Positions 38,588-47,736 of a stretch of 64,000 bases of DNA are shown here, in pieces; the first letter of the stretch is position 1, and each line of letters opens with the position of its first letter. The DNA is from Psychrobacter immobilis. Lineage in GTDB: Bacteria; Pseudomonadota; Gammaproteobacteria; Pseudomonadales; Moraxellaceae. The position numbers and the translations under genes are program-made. The notes beneath the pieces are model-generated. The model searched no databases. It was not told the DNA's origin and worked only from the letters and a program-made list of their open reading frames with translations. The stretch lies in assembly GCF_904846225.1 (NCBI RefSeq), contig NZ_CAJGZJ010000011.1, positions 28,936-92,935 on the forward strand. Reading direction: 5' to 3'.

Positions 38588-39655
38588 CTACAACCCAACC
38601 ATCTTGGTGATAATCGCATAATGATCTTCAAACATCATTTTGGCGTCCAATTCTGCTAAAGGTAACCAAAATGCTTTGGCTGCATCGTCGCCGCCTTTGA
38701 CTTTTGGTAAACCTTTTGGATCGTTTTTTAGCTGAAAATAAAACGCTTGGGTAATCGTACGCCCACGCGCTGAGCGGTAAGGATCGTCAAAGGTGTGCTG
38801 ACTATGGCAAGATCCGCGCAGTACTGGTTCAGGCACTTTGAGGCGAGTTTCTTCGCGTAACTCACGAATACACGCATCAAATAACGTTTCTTTTGGATTC
38901 AAAAAACCACCCGGTAGTGCCCATAGTCCGCGCCCTGGCATACTGCGACGTTCGACTAAGAGAATGTGTCCTGACTGTACTAGCAAGGCATCAGCCGTCA
39001 TAAAAGTAGGCGGATAAGGAGCAGATTCCCATTGTCTTTTATATTTATCAATGAAATCTGCTTCTTCATGCAGCTCTTGATAGTCGTCGGTTTTTTTGAA
39101 CTCATCTAGCACGTTGCGTGTTGATTCAGGCGTGCGCTCAGGCGTTGGCGTGGCGCCCATGAGATAGCTGTCACGAATAGGAGTCGCTGATAAATTGTGA
39201 TAATTGGGCACAGAAACTGACGCCCAGTTTGGGAATAGCGATAGATAATATGACGAGCTGTCTTTTGAATGGCCAATCAAACCAATGTCAGTTTGCAAGT
39301 CGCCCGTGACAGACTTTACGCCAGCTTGTACGTATTGTAGCCAGCGCGTGTCGTTATATAGGGCATCATCTAGACCAACGCAATGAATTCGCGCCGCTTC
39401 CTCTGCTGAGTATGAACCCTTGATCATCGCAGCACGCTCAGCCACGCTAAATGGATTGCGTAGGCTACGAGGAAGGTTGGCTGAGCCAATCAGCATAATC
39501 ACTTCATCTGAGCGTTTTAACGCTTCGTCGATGACCGCTTTATGTCCACTATGGAACGGCTGAAAACGTCCAATAAAAACCAAATAACGATAGTGCTTAT
39601 TATTATGTTTATCAGAGTATTGCTTATCTGAATTTTGTTCTGATGATTCGCTCAT
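38588..39655 (-). CDS. Bifunctional NMN adenylyltransferase / Nudix hydrolase
   Basis: A two-domain enzyme of 355 residues. The N-terminal half is a NadM-type nucleotidyltransferase with YLVFIGRFQPFHSGHKAV (HxGH), LIGSANLPRSLRNPFSVAER and SATPIRDSYLMGA, which would convert NMN to NAD. The C-terminal half is a Nudix domain with the full box GGFLNPKETLFDACIRELRE and ETRL (GX5EX7REUXEEXGU), which in homologues acts on ADP-ribose or NAD-related pyrophosphates. ATG 39655 is chosen because AGGAAA lies upstream; ATG 39679 has none. With nadV downstream it gives a two-step nicotinamide to NAD pathway. Fused forms are known from Francisella and cyanobacteria. Confidence 0.93.
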   Translation of the reverse strand: MSESSEQNSDKQYSDKHNNKHYRYLVFIGRFQPFHSGHKAVIDEALKRSDEVIMLIGSANLPRSLRNPFSVAERAAMIKGSYSAEEAARIHCVGLDDALYNDTRWLQYVQAGVKSVTGDLQTDIGLIGHSKDSSSYYLSLFPNWASVSVPNYHNLSATPIRDSYLMGATPTPERTPESTRNVLDEFKKTDDYQELHEEADFIDKYKRQWESAPYPPTFMTADALLVQSGHILLVERRSMPGRGLWALPGGFLNPKETLFDACIRELREETRLKVPEPVLRGSCHSQHTFDDPYRSARGRTITQAFYFQLKNDPKGLPKVKGGDDAAKAFWLPLAELDAKMMFEDHYAIITKMVGL

Positions 39656-39887
39656 ATACGCCAATTTCCTACGACTCATGTTTTATTGGTTAAAAACAAT
39701 TTAATAATGCCAATACTGACACAGCCTATCACTGGCTGACAAGTGTAAAGATGTTTTGTGATGTGATTATTGCTGCGTGTGTTTTAACCGCCGTAAAAGC
39801 AAAGTAGATAATTCTCATAAGATACTTATACCGCTAAATCGCAAAGTCATTCATTATGAAATTATTAGGTTGAGTTGCCATAAATAA

Positions 39888-39915
39888 AAGCCCCTTTAAA
39901 TAATTAAAGAGGCTT
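39888..39915 (-). terminator. Terminator after glutathione transferase gene
   Basis: On the minus strand GAAGCCTCTTTAATTATTTA continues to AAAGGGGCTTTTATTTA: GCC(T)CTTTA pairs with TAAAG(G)GGC, followed by a T-rich tail. One wobble pair weakens it. Confidence 0.65.
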
Positions 39916-39973
39916 CAATATAAAGATTACTAAAATTAAGTAGTTATAATTAGGTGGTTATGATTAATAAAAC

Positions 39974-40603
39974 TTACAGCGACTCAATCTTGCTAATACC
40001 TTCTTGGCGTATGACCTCAGTTAGGCCAGCATCAGACTCGATACGGCTAATAAATGCATTTAAGTTCTCATAGGCAGAGAGGTCAAGTTGCATTTTTTTC
40101 GCCCATGTCAGTATGACATATAGATAGATATCTGCAGTCGTCTTAGTGCCTGTCAGATAATCATGTGTGCCAAGTTGTTCATTAGGATATTGTAGCAAAT
40201 CGACGATTTTTTTCTTCGCATTTTCTTTTAATTCGTCTTGTGCGGTCTTATCTTTTACAAAGCCATCAGGCCCGAACAACGGCCCAAAGCCTTTATGAAC
40301 ATCTGAATTGATGAAGGCTAACCAGTGCATAATTTCTGCACGTTTAGCGGGCGAGCTATCAGAACCAAAGATATTAGCATCAGGATATTTCGCATCGATA
40401 TAGGTTTGTACGGCGATATTTTGAGTGACTATCGTATCACCGTCTACTATGGCAGGGACTGACCCTTGCGGATTAATACGCAGATATTCTTCTGATTTGA
40501 CTGAACCGTGATCTAATATCTCTAACTCATAATCTGCTTTTGCCCATTCAAGAGCGACATGCGGAACCATCGAGCAAGCGCCTGGCATAATATATAACTT
40601 CAT
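39974..40603 (-). CDS. Glutathione S-transferase family protein
   Basis: A 209-residue cytosolic GST. The thioredoxin-like N-terminal domain reads MKLYIMPGACSMVPHVALEW, with the beta-class Cys10/Ser region, EEYLRINPQGSVPAIVDGD (cis-Pro of the glutathione site), and IVTQNIAVQTYIDAKYP. The C-terminal helical domain has DYLTGTKTTADIYLYVIL, the N-capping motif. Beta-class bacterial GSTs detoxify electrophiles or peroxides; the substrate is not readable. ATG 40603 has AAAGGAG upstream; an earlier in-frame codon at 40636 is not needed. It stands alone. Confidence 0.92.
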   Translation of the reverse strand: MKLYIMPGACSMVPHVALEWAKADYELEILDHGSVKSEEYLRINPQGSVPAIVDGDTIVTQNIAVQTYIDAKYPDANIFGSDSSPAKRAEIMHWLAFINSDVHKGFGPLFGPDGFVKDKTAQDELKENAKKKIVDLLQYPNEQLGTHDYLTGTKTTADIYLYVILTWAKKMQLDLSAYENLNAFISRIESDAGLTEVIRQEGISKIESL

Positions 40604-41164
40604 AAAATACTCCTTTGGATTTATTATTTTGTTCAAATCAGTCTAAACAGCCAAACCATCCAGTTCAGTTATATTATGTGAAGTTAGTTTTAATAGATGT
40701 AGCATTACCTTGCATGCTGCTCAATTTTCTCACCATCTTTGGTGCTTATAAGCCTTAGCGCTGAGCTAGCACGATGTAATGGCAATGCGATCACTAATAG
40801 GTTTTCATCCTTGATAATCTACTTAGCAGCCTTAATATAAACAACAGCAGACATCATGCGATTAATGAAAGAATGTTGCGTGGCGTTATTAGCGGTAGCT
40901 ACTCATTATTAATAGTCACCATTAAAAAAATCAATAGTGACTATTAATAACGGTCACGGTTTAATTCGCAGTGGCGCAGTCGGAATTATCGCCTGAATGC
41001 GTTATAATGGTGATTATAAAATTACCAAACCTTTATCAAGATTGCCGTTAGACCAATATAATATCAGCCGTTATGCTTGATAAACGTTAAAGCGATTTGC
41101 CCAAATTCACGACACAGCAGCCATGATAGAGATAGCGTTTGTGTCATAACGCATAGGAAAAATT
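40604..41164. other. Intergenic region upstream of nfuA
   Basis: 561 bp between the divergent GST and nfuA genes. It holds a 14-bp inverted repeat (40906-40950) and a TATAAT hexamer at 41003-41008 that could be the nfuA -10 box, 157 bp before its ATG; the matching -35 is poor. No ORF or RNA gene seen. Confidence 0.5.
40906..40950. repeat. 14-bp inverted repeat upstream of nfuA
   Basis: TTATTAATAGTCAC at 40906-40919 is repeated exactly as its reverse complement at 40937-40950, with a 17-base A-rich spacer. It is too AT-rich for a typical terminator and has no T tail, so it may be an operator or element remnant. Confidence 0.7.
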
Positions 41165-41848
41165 ATGAGTGAGCACAACCAAGCTGATAGTCAGTTAGAT
41201 GAGTCAGCCGACTATGAATCAGCGCTAGATACTGAGCAAACAGAAACGAAAAGTAATATTACTATTACCGAGTCAGCCCAAGGTTATTTGGCAGACTTAT
41301 TGTCCAAACAAGATACCGACGGTATCGGTGTGCGTATCTTCGTCGAGCATCCAGGTACGCCGCGCGCAGAGTGCTGTATGGCATATAACCAGCCGGGCGA
41401 AGAAGACAGCGCTGACCTGCGTTTTACCTATGATAATTTCTCTGCTTTTATTGAGGCGTCGTCGGTTCCTTACCTAGAAGATGCGGTGATTGATTATAAT
41501 AAAGACCGTTTCGGTGGTCAGCTAACTTTCCGTGCACCAAACTCTAAAGTACCAAAAGTGGGTGCGGATGCCAGCGTTGAAGAGCGTATCACCTACGTAT
41601 TGCAGTCAGAGATTAATCCAGGCTTGGCGGCGCATGGTGGTGACGTACAATTACTTGAACTGATCGATGAAGAAGGCGTTGGACTTACCGCCGTCTTGAA
41701 ATTTGGTGGTGGTTGCCAAGGTTGTTCGGCGGTCGATATGACCTTGCGTCAAGGGGTCGAGGTACAACTCAAGCAGCAAATACCAGAGCTGACGCAAGTG
41801 ATTGATGAGACTGATCATACGCGCACAGAGAACGCTTATTATAAATAA
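41165..41848 (+). CDS. nfuA: Fe-S biogenesis protein NfuA
   Basis: NfuA carries [4Fe-4S] clusters to target proteins. The 227 residues have a 35-residue acidic leader, then a degenerate A-type (IscA-like) domain (ITITESAQGYLADLLSKQ, with only one of its usual cysteines clearly placed: AECCMAY), and a C-terminal Nfu domain with NPGLAAHGGDVQLLELIDEE and the cluster-binding CxxC in GGCQGCSAVDMTLRQGVE. This two-domain layout is that of E. coli NfuA. The acidic N-terminal leader is longer than in E. coli. It is monocistronic with a terminator after it. Confidence 0.95.
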   Translation: MSEHNQADSQLDESADYESALDTEQTETKSNITITESAQGYLADLLSKQDTDGIGVRIFVEHPGTPRAECCMAYNQPGEEDSADLRFTYDNFSAFIEASSVPYLEDAVIDYNKDRFGGQLTFRAPNSKVPKVGADASVEERITYVLQSEINPGLAAHGGDVQLLELIDEEGVGLTAVLKFGGGCQGCSAVDMTLRQGVEVQLKQQIPELTQVIDETDHTRTENAYYK

Positions 41849-41965
41849 AGACTAGAGCATTATATAAATCCGAAAAGTATAGTTACTGCGTTAAAGTATA
41901 GCTACTGCGTTTGTCGCTTATGAATATTTGTCATTAAAAGATGAATAATCTGCTGTTCTTTTCAT

Positions 41966-42000
41966 AAAGAAGCTGAGTTATGATTAACTCAGCTTCTTTT
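41966..42000. terminator. Terminator between nfuA and metY
   Basis: AAAGAAGCTGAGTTA and TAACTCAGCTTCTTT form a perfect 15-bp stem around TGAT, with TTTTATTG after it. Confidence 0.88.
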
Positions 42001-42092
42001 ATTGTCATGATTTGGCAGATGGTTTTTTTGAGATGACTTTTAAGCGATATATCGTTAACCAATAATTTTTGATCAATACAAAGGAATGTATT

Positions 42093-43415
42093 ATGAGTGA
42101 TGAACAAGCAGCCCAAAAACCAGCCCAAAAACTAGAGAATACCCAGCGTCTTGAGACATTGGCAATCCATGCCGGTTATAGTGTCGAGCCGACCACGAAA
42201 GCGGTCGCAGTGCCTATTTATCATACCAGCTCCTACGCCTTTGATAACACTCAGCATGGAGCTGACTTGTTTGACCTAAAAGTCGCAGGCAATATTTATA
42301 CCCGTATTATGAATCCAACGAACGCCGTGCTAGAAGAACGCGTGGCAGCACTTGAGGGCGGTATTGGTGCGCTTGCCGTGGCATCAGGTATGGCTGCCAT
42401 CACTTATGCCATTCAAACCATTTGTGAAGCGGGCGATAATATCGTCGCGGTATCGACTCTATATGGGGGTACTTACAATTTGTTCGCCCATGCGCTACCG
42501 CGTCAAGGTATCGAGGTGCGCTTTTTTGACTATAAAAACCCTGAGGCTATTCGCGATTTAATCGATGATAAAACTAAAATGGTTTTTGCAGAGAGTATTG
42601 GCAACCCGCTAGGTAACATTGTGGATATTCAGGCTCTGAGTGACATTGCCCATGAATATGGTGTGCCAGTGGTCATTGATAGTACCGTTGCAACGCCAGC
42701 GATTTGTCGTCCGTTTGAGTTTGGGGCTGATATCATCATTCATTCATTGACTAAATATATGAGCGGTACTGGTACTTCAATTGGCGGTGCGATTGTCGAT
42801 AGCGGTAAGTTTCCATGGGGCGATTATCCTGAGCGTTTTCCATTATTGAACACGCCAGACCACAGCTATCATGGTGTCAATTTCGTCAAAGATGTAGGCG
42901 CGTCAGCCTTTATCGCTCGCGCTCGTGTGGCGCCACTACGTAATACTGGCGCGGCATTAAGTCCACTAAATGCCTTTGGAATCTTGCAAGGCATGGAGAC
43001 ACTTAGCCTACGCATGGAGCGTCATGTACAAAACGCGCAAGCAGTGGCTGAGTATCTACGTGACCATGACAAAGTCGCTTGGGTGAAGTATGCGGGTTTA
43101 CCGGATCATCCTGACTACGAGCTTGCCAAAAAATATATGAAGGGCACACCATCAGCTATTTTGACCTTTGGCGTAAAAGGAGGACTGGAGGTAGGCGCGC
43201 GCTTCATCGATGCCTTGCAACTAATTACGCGCTTGGTCAATATTGGCGATGCTAAATCTTTGGCTTGTCATCCAGCGACGACAACGCATCGTCAATTGAA
43301 TGAGCAAGAACTGGAAAATGCAGGGGTTAGTGCGGATATGGTACGTCTGTCAATTGGTATCGAACATATCGAAGATATCAAAGCAGATCTAGCGCAAGCA
43401 TTGGCTTCTGCTTAG
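42093..43415 (+). CDS. metY: O-acetylhomoserine aminocarboxypropyltransferase / sulfhydrylase
   Basis: A PLP enzyme of the Cys/Met metabolism family that makes homocysteine from O-acetylhomoserine and sulfide. In 440 residues: RLETLAIHAGYSVEPTTKA, AVPIYHTSSYAFDNTQHGAD, IYTRIMNPTNAVLEERVA, the PLP-stacking YGGTYNLF, the Schiff-base Lys in IHSLTKYMSGTG, and TRLVNIGDAKSLACHPATTT near the C-terminus. The GGTYNL variant and length fit the O-acetylhomoserine rather than cystathionine branch. ATG 42093 has AAAGGAATG upstream; 42069 is a further in-frame ATA/ATC-type start with no site. Terminator both sides, so it stands alone. Confidence 0.93.
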   Translation: MSDEQAAQKPAQKLENTQRLETLAIHAGYSVEPTTKAVAVPIYHTSSYAFDNTQHGADLFDLKVAGNIYTRIMNPTNAVLEERVAALEGGIGALAVASGMAAITYAIQTICEAGDNIVAVSTLYGGTYNLFAHALPRQGIEVRFFDYKNPEAIRDLIDDKTKMVFAESIGNPLGNIVDIQALSDIAHEYGVPVVIDSTVATPAICRPFEFGADIIIHSLTKYMSGTGTSIGGAIVDSGKFPWGDYPERFPLLNTPDHSYHGVNFVKDVGASAFIARARVAPLRNTGAALSPLNAFGILQGMETLSLRMERHVQNAQAVAEYLRDHDKVAWVKYAGLPDHPDYELAKKYMKGTPSAILTFGVKGGLEVGARFIDALQLITRLVNIGDAKSLACHPATTTHRQLNEQELENAGVSADMVRLSIGIEHIEDIKADLAQALASA

Positions 43416-43470
43416 TCGTTAATCTTCTTTGTTAAGACAATCAATCAAGCTAATCAAATAATTCATAAGC

Positions 43471-43504
43471 AAAAATCCCCTATCAAGTTGATGGGGGATT
43501 TTTT
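43471..43504. terminator. Terminator after metY
   Basis: AAAAATCCCCTATCAA pairs with TTGATGGGGGATTTTT with one G-T pair and a 1-base loop centre (G). A T-rich tail follows, and the family A element begins immediately after. Confidence 0.85.
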
Positions 43505-43509
43505 GTTTA

Positions 43510-43644
43510 AAAAAATAAAAGCACTACAGTACTACTGGAATGAATTTTTCGAAACCTCTGCTTGCAACGGCACAGCAAGCGAGGAAAGTTTATACCAGTA
43601 GTATCTGACTATTGAAGTATCGATTTAATTTTTCACCGACTATA
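43510..43644. repeat. Family A element, left tip missing
   Basis: The right end CACCGACTATA and the interior GGAAAGTTTATACCAGTAGT with TATCTGACTATTGA match the 4214 copy closely. The other tip is not recognisable where the metY terminator ends, so the left boundary is approximate. Confidence 0.7.
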
Positions 43645-43668
43645 GCGCTAAAAATATGTCCTTTTACG

Positions 43669-44688
43669 CTAAGCCGATAGGACGCGCTGAGCAATCTCTT
43701 TATAATCCTGCGGCATGAGTCGAGGCCCAAATTGTTGGATGATTTGTGCTGATACTTCGCTGGCAAGACGACCACATTCTGGCAAGCTGTATTGCTGAGA
43801 CAACGCATATAAGAAAGTGCCCGCATAGTTATCACCTGCGCCATTGGTATCAATCACATTGGTGACCACTGGTGTCGGAATGTCGTACATTTCAATCTCT
43901 GACATATCGTCAGACTTATGAGCAACGACTGCGCCATTGGCACCGTTCGTTACGACTACGGTTTGACAATAATCAATAAGCGCACGTGCTGCTGCTTTTA
44001 TTTGTTTTTTATCGGTGAATAGCTTGGCCTCTTCACTATTACAAAATATCACCGCGACTTTATTGCCGAGCATATTGAGCAGCCCGTCTTTGGCAAATTT
44101 CACTACGGCAGGATCTGCAAAGCTAACTGCGATTTTTGCACCATGAATACCTGCTTGTTGACGTAATTGAGTCATGGCGGGTTGAATGCTCTCAGACATG
44201 GCCAAATAGCCTTCTAAGTAAAGCCAACCTGCTTGTGTCAGCGCATCAAAATCGACATTGTCAGCCGTGATATCGCTTGATGTACCAAGATAGGTTTGCA
44301 TCGTGCGCTCACCATCTTCGGTCACAGCGACCACGCACGAGCCAGTGACTCCGCCTGCGTGAATGGATTTGTCTGAGGTAGCGACACCCACTTCATGCAA
44401 GTCTCTGAGGTAAAATGCTCCTTGATCGTCATCACCGACGCGGCAAGCATAAAAAGGCTTGCCACCAAGACAGGCAAAAGCGTACATCGTATTGGCAGCT
44501 GAGCCGCCACCTGCTTGTTTTGATGGTTGAATCTGACCAAGATTGAAGTAGGCAAGCAGTTGTTGTTGCTCTTCGATACCTGCCAGCGTCATATTGCCTT
44601 TGGTCAACTCCGTCTCTTCTAATTCAGCATCCGACAGCACATATTCGTGGTCAACCAAAGCATTTCCTATCGCCATTACGTCGTACAT
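43669..44688 (-). CDS. PfkB-family kinase (adenosine kinase-like)
   Basis: A 339-residue ribokinase-fold sugar or nucleoside kinase. Signature 1 is QAGGGSAANTMYAFACLGGK; signature 2 with the anion hole and catalytic Asp is NVIDTNGAGDNYAGTFLYAL. The opening MAIGNALVDHEYVL and the length match proteins usually labelled adenosine kinase in Psychrobacter and relatives, but ribokinase-family substrates are difficult to tell by eye. It is convergent with metY across a family A element and followed upstream by a family B element. Cytoplasmic. Confidence 0.85.
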   Translation of the reverse strand: MYDVMAIGNALVDHEYVLSDAELEETELTKGNMTLAGIEEQQQLLAYFNLGQIQPSKQAGGGSAANTMYAFACLGGKPFYACRVGDDDQGAFYLRDLHEVGVATSDKSIHAGGVTGSCVVAVTEDGERTMQTYLGTSSDITADNVDFDALTQAGWLYLEGYLAMSESIQPAMTQLRQQAGIHGAKIAVSFADPAVVKFAKDGLLNMLGNKVAVIFCNSEEAKLFTDKKQIKAAARALIDYCQTVVVTNGANGAVVAHKSDDMSEIEMYDIPTPVVTNVIDTNGAGDNYAGTFLYALSQQYSLPECGRLASEVSAQIIQQFGPRLMPQDYKEIAQRVLSA

Positions 44689-44760
44689 TGCTTACCTCTC
44701 CTCAGTTAATTGATAAACGCACATCTTTTTTAACGAATGATTATGAATATCTCATAGTAC

Positions 44761-44933
44761 TAGGGCGTGTCCTCAATTTAAAAATGGTCATAAAAATGAG
44801 ATAAATTGCAGTTAAACAAGGAAAATAGCGCAAATAATATCGGGATATTAATCAGCTATTTGACGATGTTTGGCAAAATTTAATCATTTTTAGCTCGTTT
44901 AGATATTATCGCTTCAATTGAGGACATGCCCTA
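44761..44933. repeat. Family B inverted-repeat element (173 bp), diverged copy
   Basis: TAGGGCGTGTCCTCAATTTA and TCAATTGAGGACATGCCCTA at the ends; interior recalls the other copies in opposite orientation (TAAACAAGGAAAATAGCGC). It occupies most of the 317-bp gap between rsmI and the PfkB kinase gene. Confidence 0.85.
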
Positions 44934-45005
44934 AGCTCAACAATACCAATATTCACAGTAATAAATTTAAAAATACTAAGCGCTATAATATCAAGCTTAA
45001 AAATA

Positions 45006-45947
45006 CTAAGCCTGTAATTCAAGTAGGCGCTGATATAACGCATTCTTTTTTACGCCTGTGATATCAGCGGCCAACGCGGCAGCTTTTTTAACGGATAAAT
45101 CCTCTAGTAAACGCTGCAATAATTGATCGTGAATGCTGATATCGTCAGTGTCTTTTGCTGCGCTGACACCAGCGACGACCACCACTATTTCACCACGTTG
45201 CTGATTGTCATCTGCTTTCACAAATTCAACCAAATCGCCAAGTGTGCTTTTATGTACGGTCTCAAAGGTCTTGGTCAATTCACGGCAAAAAGTCACTTCG
45301 CGATCGGCACCAAATATAGCAGCCATGTCTTCTAAACTGGCGATAATGCGATGCGGTGCTTCATAAAATATGAGCGTTTCGGTACGCGCAGTTAATGCGG
45401 ACAGTTGTTTTTGGCGACCATGGGCTTTGGCTGGTAAAAAGCCAATAAAGCTAAAACGGTCTGACGGTAATCCTGCCACTGACAGCGCGGCAATAGCAGC
45501 AGACGCACCAACGATTGGCGATACAGTGACGTTTGCTGTATGGGCAGCTTGCACCAATTGATAACCAGGATCACTAACCAGTGGCGTGCCTGCATCACTG
45601 ATTAATGCAACCGAATGACCCTGCTGAATCATCTCAATAATCTTGGGTGTCTGTACCGCGCTATTGTGTTCATGATAGGCCCACAGCTTATTGTGACCTT
45701 TTTGTTTGGGCGCAGTATCACCATCACTAGTATCATGAGTCACGGGCTCTTTTGTGTCATCCACTTTGCTGCCTTTGGTGTCGATACCAAAATGTGACAG
45801 TAGCTTACCTGAGGTACGGGTATCTTCGCAGGCGATAATAGCGGCTTGCTTTAAAATATCAATGGCATGCGGAGTCATGTCGGTAAGATTACCAATCGGC
45901 GTGGCAACGATATATAGACAAGCTGGCATCGCGGTAAGGGTAGACAT
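45006..45947 (-). CDS. rsmI: 16S rRNA 2'-O-ribose C1402 methyltransferase RsmI
   Basis: RsmI methylates the ribose of C1402 in the decoding centre of 16S rRNA using SAM. The 313 residues hold LYIVATPIGNLTDMTPHAID, IIACEDTRTSGKLLSHFGI, VALISDAGTPLVSDPGYQLV, GLPSDRFSFIGFLPAK and YEAPHRIIASL, the full tetrapyrrole-methylase-like set, and a C-terminal helical domain. Residues about 55-75 are an Asp/Thr-rich insertion. It diverges from yraN, a pairing conserved in many gamma-proteobacteria although lpoA, which lies between them in E. coli, is absent here. Confidence 0.95.
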   Translation of the reverse strand: MSTLTAMPACLYIVATPIGNLTDMTPHAIDILKQAAIIACEDTRTSGKLLSHFGIDTKGSKVDDTKEPVTHDTSDGDTAPKQKGHNKLWAYHEHNSAVQTPKIIEMIQQGHSVALISDAGTPLVSDPGYQLVQAAHTANVTVSPIVGASAAIAALSVAGLPSDRFSFIGFLPAKAHGRQKQLSALTARTETLIFYEAPHRIIASLEDMAAIFGADREVTFCRELTKTFETVHKSTLGDLVEFVKADDNQQRGEIVVVVAGVSAAKDTDDISIHDQLLQRLLEDLSVKKAAALAADITGVKKNALYQRLLELQA

Positions 45948-46128
45948 GAAAACCTCGGGTCGTTAAAAAATAATATGGCACCATTACTCATTAGTCTCTA
46001 CCATCTTTGTCAGTCACATAATAAGTGAGCAGATACATACAGAGGATGCGAGTAGGGGGCGCGAAAGTGGTTAGTTTAGCATGATGTGCTATGATAATTC
46101 TGAAATGTTAACCAGACTAACCGACATC

Positions 46129-46578
46129 ATGGCAAACCATAAACTGTTACATAAAACCTTGACCCTTACCTCACCAACACAGCGTCAAGGCAGTCTGTTT
46201 GAACAGCAGGCATGTGCATTTTTGCAAGCGCAAGGTCTGCATTTAATGGCGCAAAACTGGCAACAGCCAAAAGTCGGTGAGCTAGATTTAATCATGGTGG
46301 AGGTGGGACAAGCATGGTCGACACTGGTATTTATTGAAGTGCGCCAACGCAAACGCTCAAGTTTTGGTGATGCTGCACTCAGTGTCACGGCGAGCAAACA
46401 ACGTAAAGTGATTAAAACCGCCAAATACTTTTTACAACAACATCCTGAGTATGCTCATTATGACTGCCGGTTTGATGTTATTGCTTATAACACGACAGAT
46501 AAAACGAAAACAAAAGAGCAGCTGTCAGACAATCAACCAGAATGGCTCAAAGGTGCTTTTATAGCGAGCGCATGGTAA
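46129..46578 (+). CDS. YraN family protein (UPF0102), nuclease-like fold
   Basis: A 149-residue protein of the UPF0102 family, which has a restriction-endonuclease-like fold: RQGSLFEQQACAFLQAQGL, MAQNWQQPKVGELDLIMVE (the GELDLI acidic motif) and FIEVRQRKRSSFGDAALSV (the EVR/K motif). The function is not settled. ATG 46129 (MANHKLL) is taken because conserved sequence starts soon after; the frame remains open to ATG 46081. No strong Shine-Dalgarno site for either. Followed 182 bp later by a BON-domain protein gene, keeping the yraN to dolP order of E. coli. Confidence 0.88.
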   Translation: MANHKLLHKTLTLTSPTQRQGSLFEQQACAFLQAQGLHLMAQNWQQPKVGELDLIMVEVGQAWSTLVFIEVRQRKRSSFGDAALSVTASKQRKVIKTAKYFLQQHPEYAHYDCRFDVIAYNTTDKTKTKEQLSDNQPEWLKGAFIASAW

Positions 46579-46760
46579 TAAAGGATAAAAACTATATTTC
46601 TAAAGAATCGAACCAAGTCGGACAATCAATGACCGTTACTAAAAACCTCACCGCTATTTGTAAAAATTAAGTAAAGTAGCTAAGCTAAGTAGTCAGGTTA
46701 AGTCTTACTACTTTTATCGAATTTATACAATTTTCACACACATGCTCTAAGAGGTAAATC

Positions 46761-47597
46761 ATGACACGGATGCATTTGCGCACTGCTATTTTTGGCTCAT
46801 CACGTCATACCGCGATAGGCGTCATGCTGATGGCTAGTGTGATTAGTACTGGCTGTACCACCAATTATTTAACCAATAGCACTGAAGGTACTTATGGTGT
46901 ACCCATGACTGAGCGCACCATTCCTCAGCGTCTGCTCGATCGCAGTATTGCGCACACGGCCAAAATTAATATCTATGGTCTAAAGGAAGATCTGCAACAA
47001 ACCAGCCGTATGAGCATTGATAGCTTTAATAGTGAAGTATTATTGACAGGTGAAGTGCCAACGGAGGCCCTCAAAGTAGAAGCGGAAAAAGTCGCTGGCT
47101 CCATGCCAGATGTGCGCCGTGTCTATAATGAGCTGAAAGTCAGTGCCTCAAGAGGTTATAGCGCTACTGTCCATGATGGTTACATTACATCAAAGCTAAT
47201 GGCAAAGATTGCCGCTAGCGACGGTGTCAAAGCGTCACAAGTGCAAGCTGTCACCAATGATGGTGTGGTTTATATTATGGGGCGTATGACACCAACGCAG
47301 CAGAGCCACTTAATTGACATCGCCAATAGTACCGTTGGCGTTACGGAGCTGGTATTACTAACGACCGTCGTTGACGATAGAGGGGTAATCATAGGCGAAG
47401 ACGATATTATGTCTGAAAACAACTTGGCCAATCCCGCAGCAGTGCCAGTCGTTGCCAATACCGCCGCCTCGTCTGTTAATAATACGGCTACGACACAAGC
47501 CGCTAGTACGGCGACACCAATTATAGTGACAGAGGAAGGCGCTGTCGTCGACCAATCGTCATCAAGCTCCTATATCGATCTTTATAAAGGTCAATAA
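46761..47597 (+). CDS. BON-domain lipoprotein-like protein (DolP/YraP-like)
   Basis: A 278-residue exported protein. The hydrophobic signal ends near STGCTTN; Cys33 could be lipidated, but the lipobox (STGC) is not canonical. Two BON domains follow: about residues 65-140 (SRMSIDSFNSEVLLTGEVPT, VRRVYNELKV) and about 145-215 (SKLMAKIAASDGVKASQVQ, GVVYIMGRMTPTQQSHLI, VTELVLLTTVVDD). DolP in E. coli binds anionic lipids at division sites and protects outer-membrane assembly. The C-terminal 60 residues (Ala/Thr/Ser-rich) are an extension absent from E. coli DolP. AAGAGG lies upstream. Synteny with yraN supports the assignment. Confidence 0.85.
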   Translation: MTRMHLRTAIFGSSRHTAIGVMLMASVISTGCTTNYLTNSTEGTYGVPMTERTIPQRLLDRSIAHTAKINIYGLKEDLQQTSRMSIDSFNSEVLLTGEVPTEALKVEAEKVAGSMPDVRRVYNELKVSASRGYSATVHDGYITSKLMAKIAASDGVKASQVQAVTNDGVVYIMGRMTPTQQSHLIDIANSTVGVTELVLLTTVVDDRGVIIGEDDIMSENNLANPAAVPVVANTAASSVNNTATTQAASTATPIIVTEEGAVVDQSSSSSYIDLYKGQ

Positions 47598-47632
47598 CAA
47601 CGGTTTGGTAAAAGCTATCTCATGCTAAACGT

Positions 47633-47666
47633 TTAGTGATAGACAGTGCTTAGCGATAGACAGTGT
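47633..47666. repeat. 17-bp direct repeat, two copies
   Basis: TTAGTGATAGACAGTGC and TTAGCGATAGACAGTGT are adjacent and differ at two bases. A further TTAG starts a third copy. Confidence 0.7.
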
Positions 47667-47705
47667 TTAGATACTGATTGCTATTTATTTTGTGTTTAGC
47701 GTTAT

Positions 47706-47736
47706 TAGGGTTTGTTTGAATATTCAACACGCCCTA
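47706..47736. repeat. Minimal family B end pair (31 bp)
   Basis: TAGGGTTTGTTTGAATATTC meets CAACACGCCCTA with no interior: two family B-like tips fused, forming a hairpin. It may be a remnant after deletion. Confidence 0.6.
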
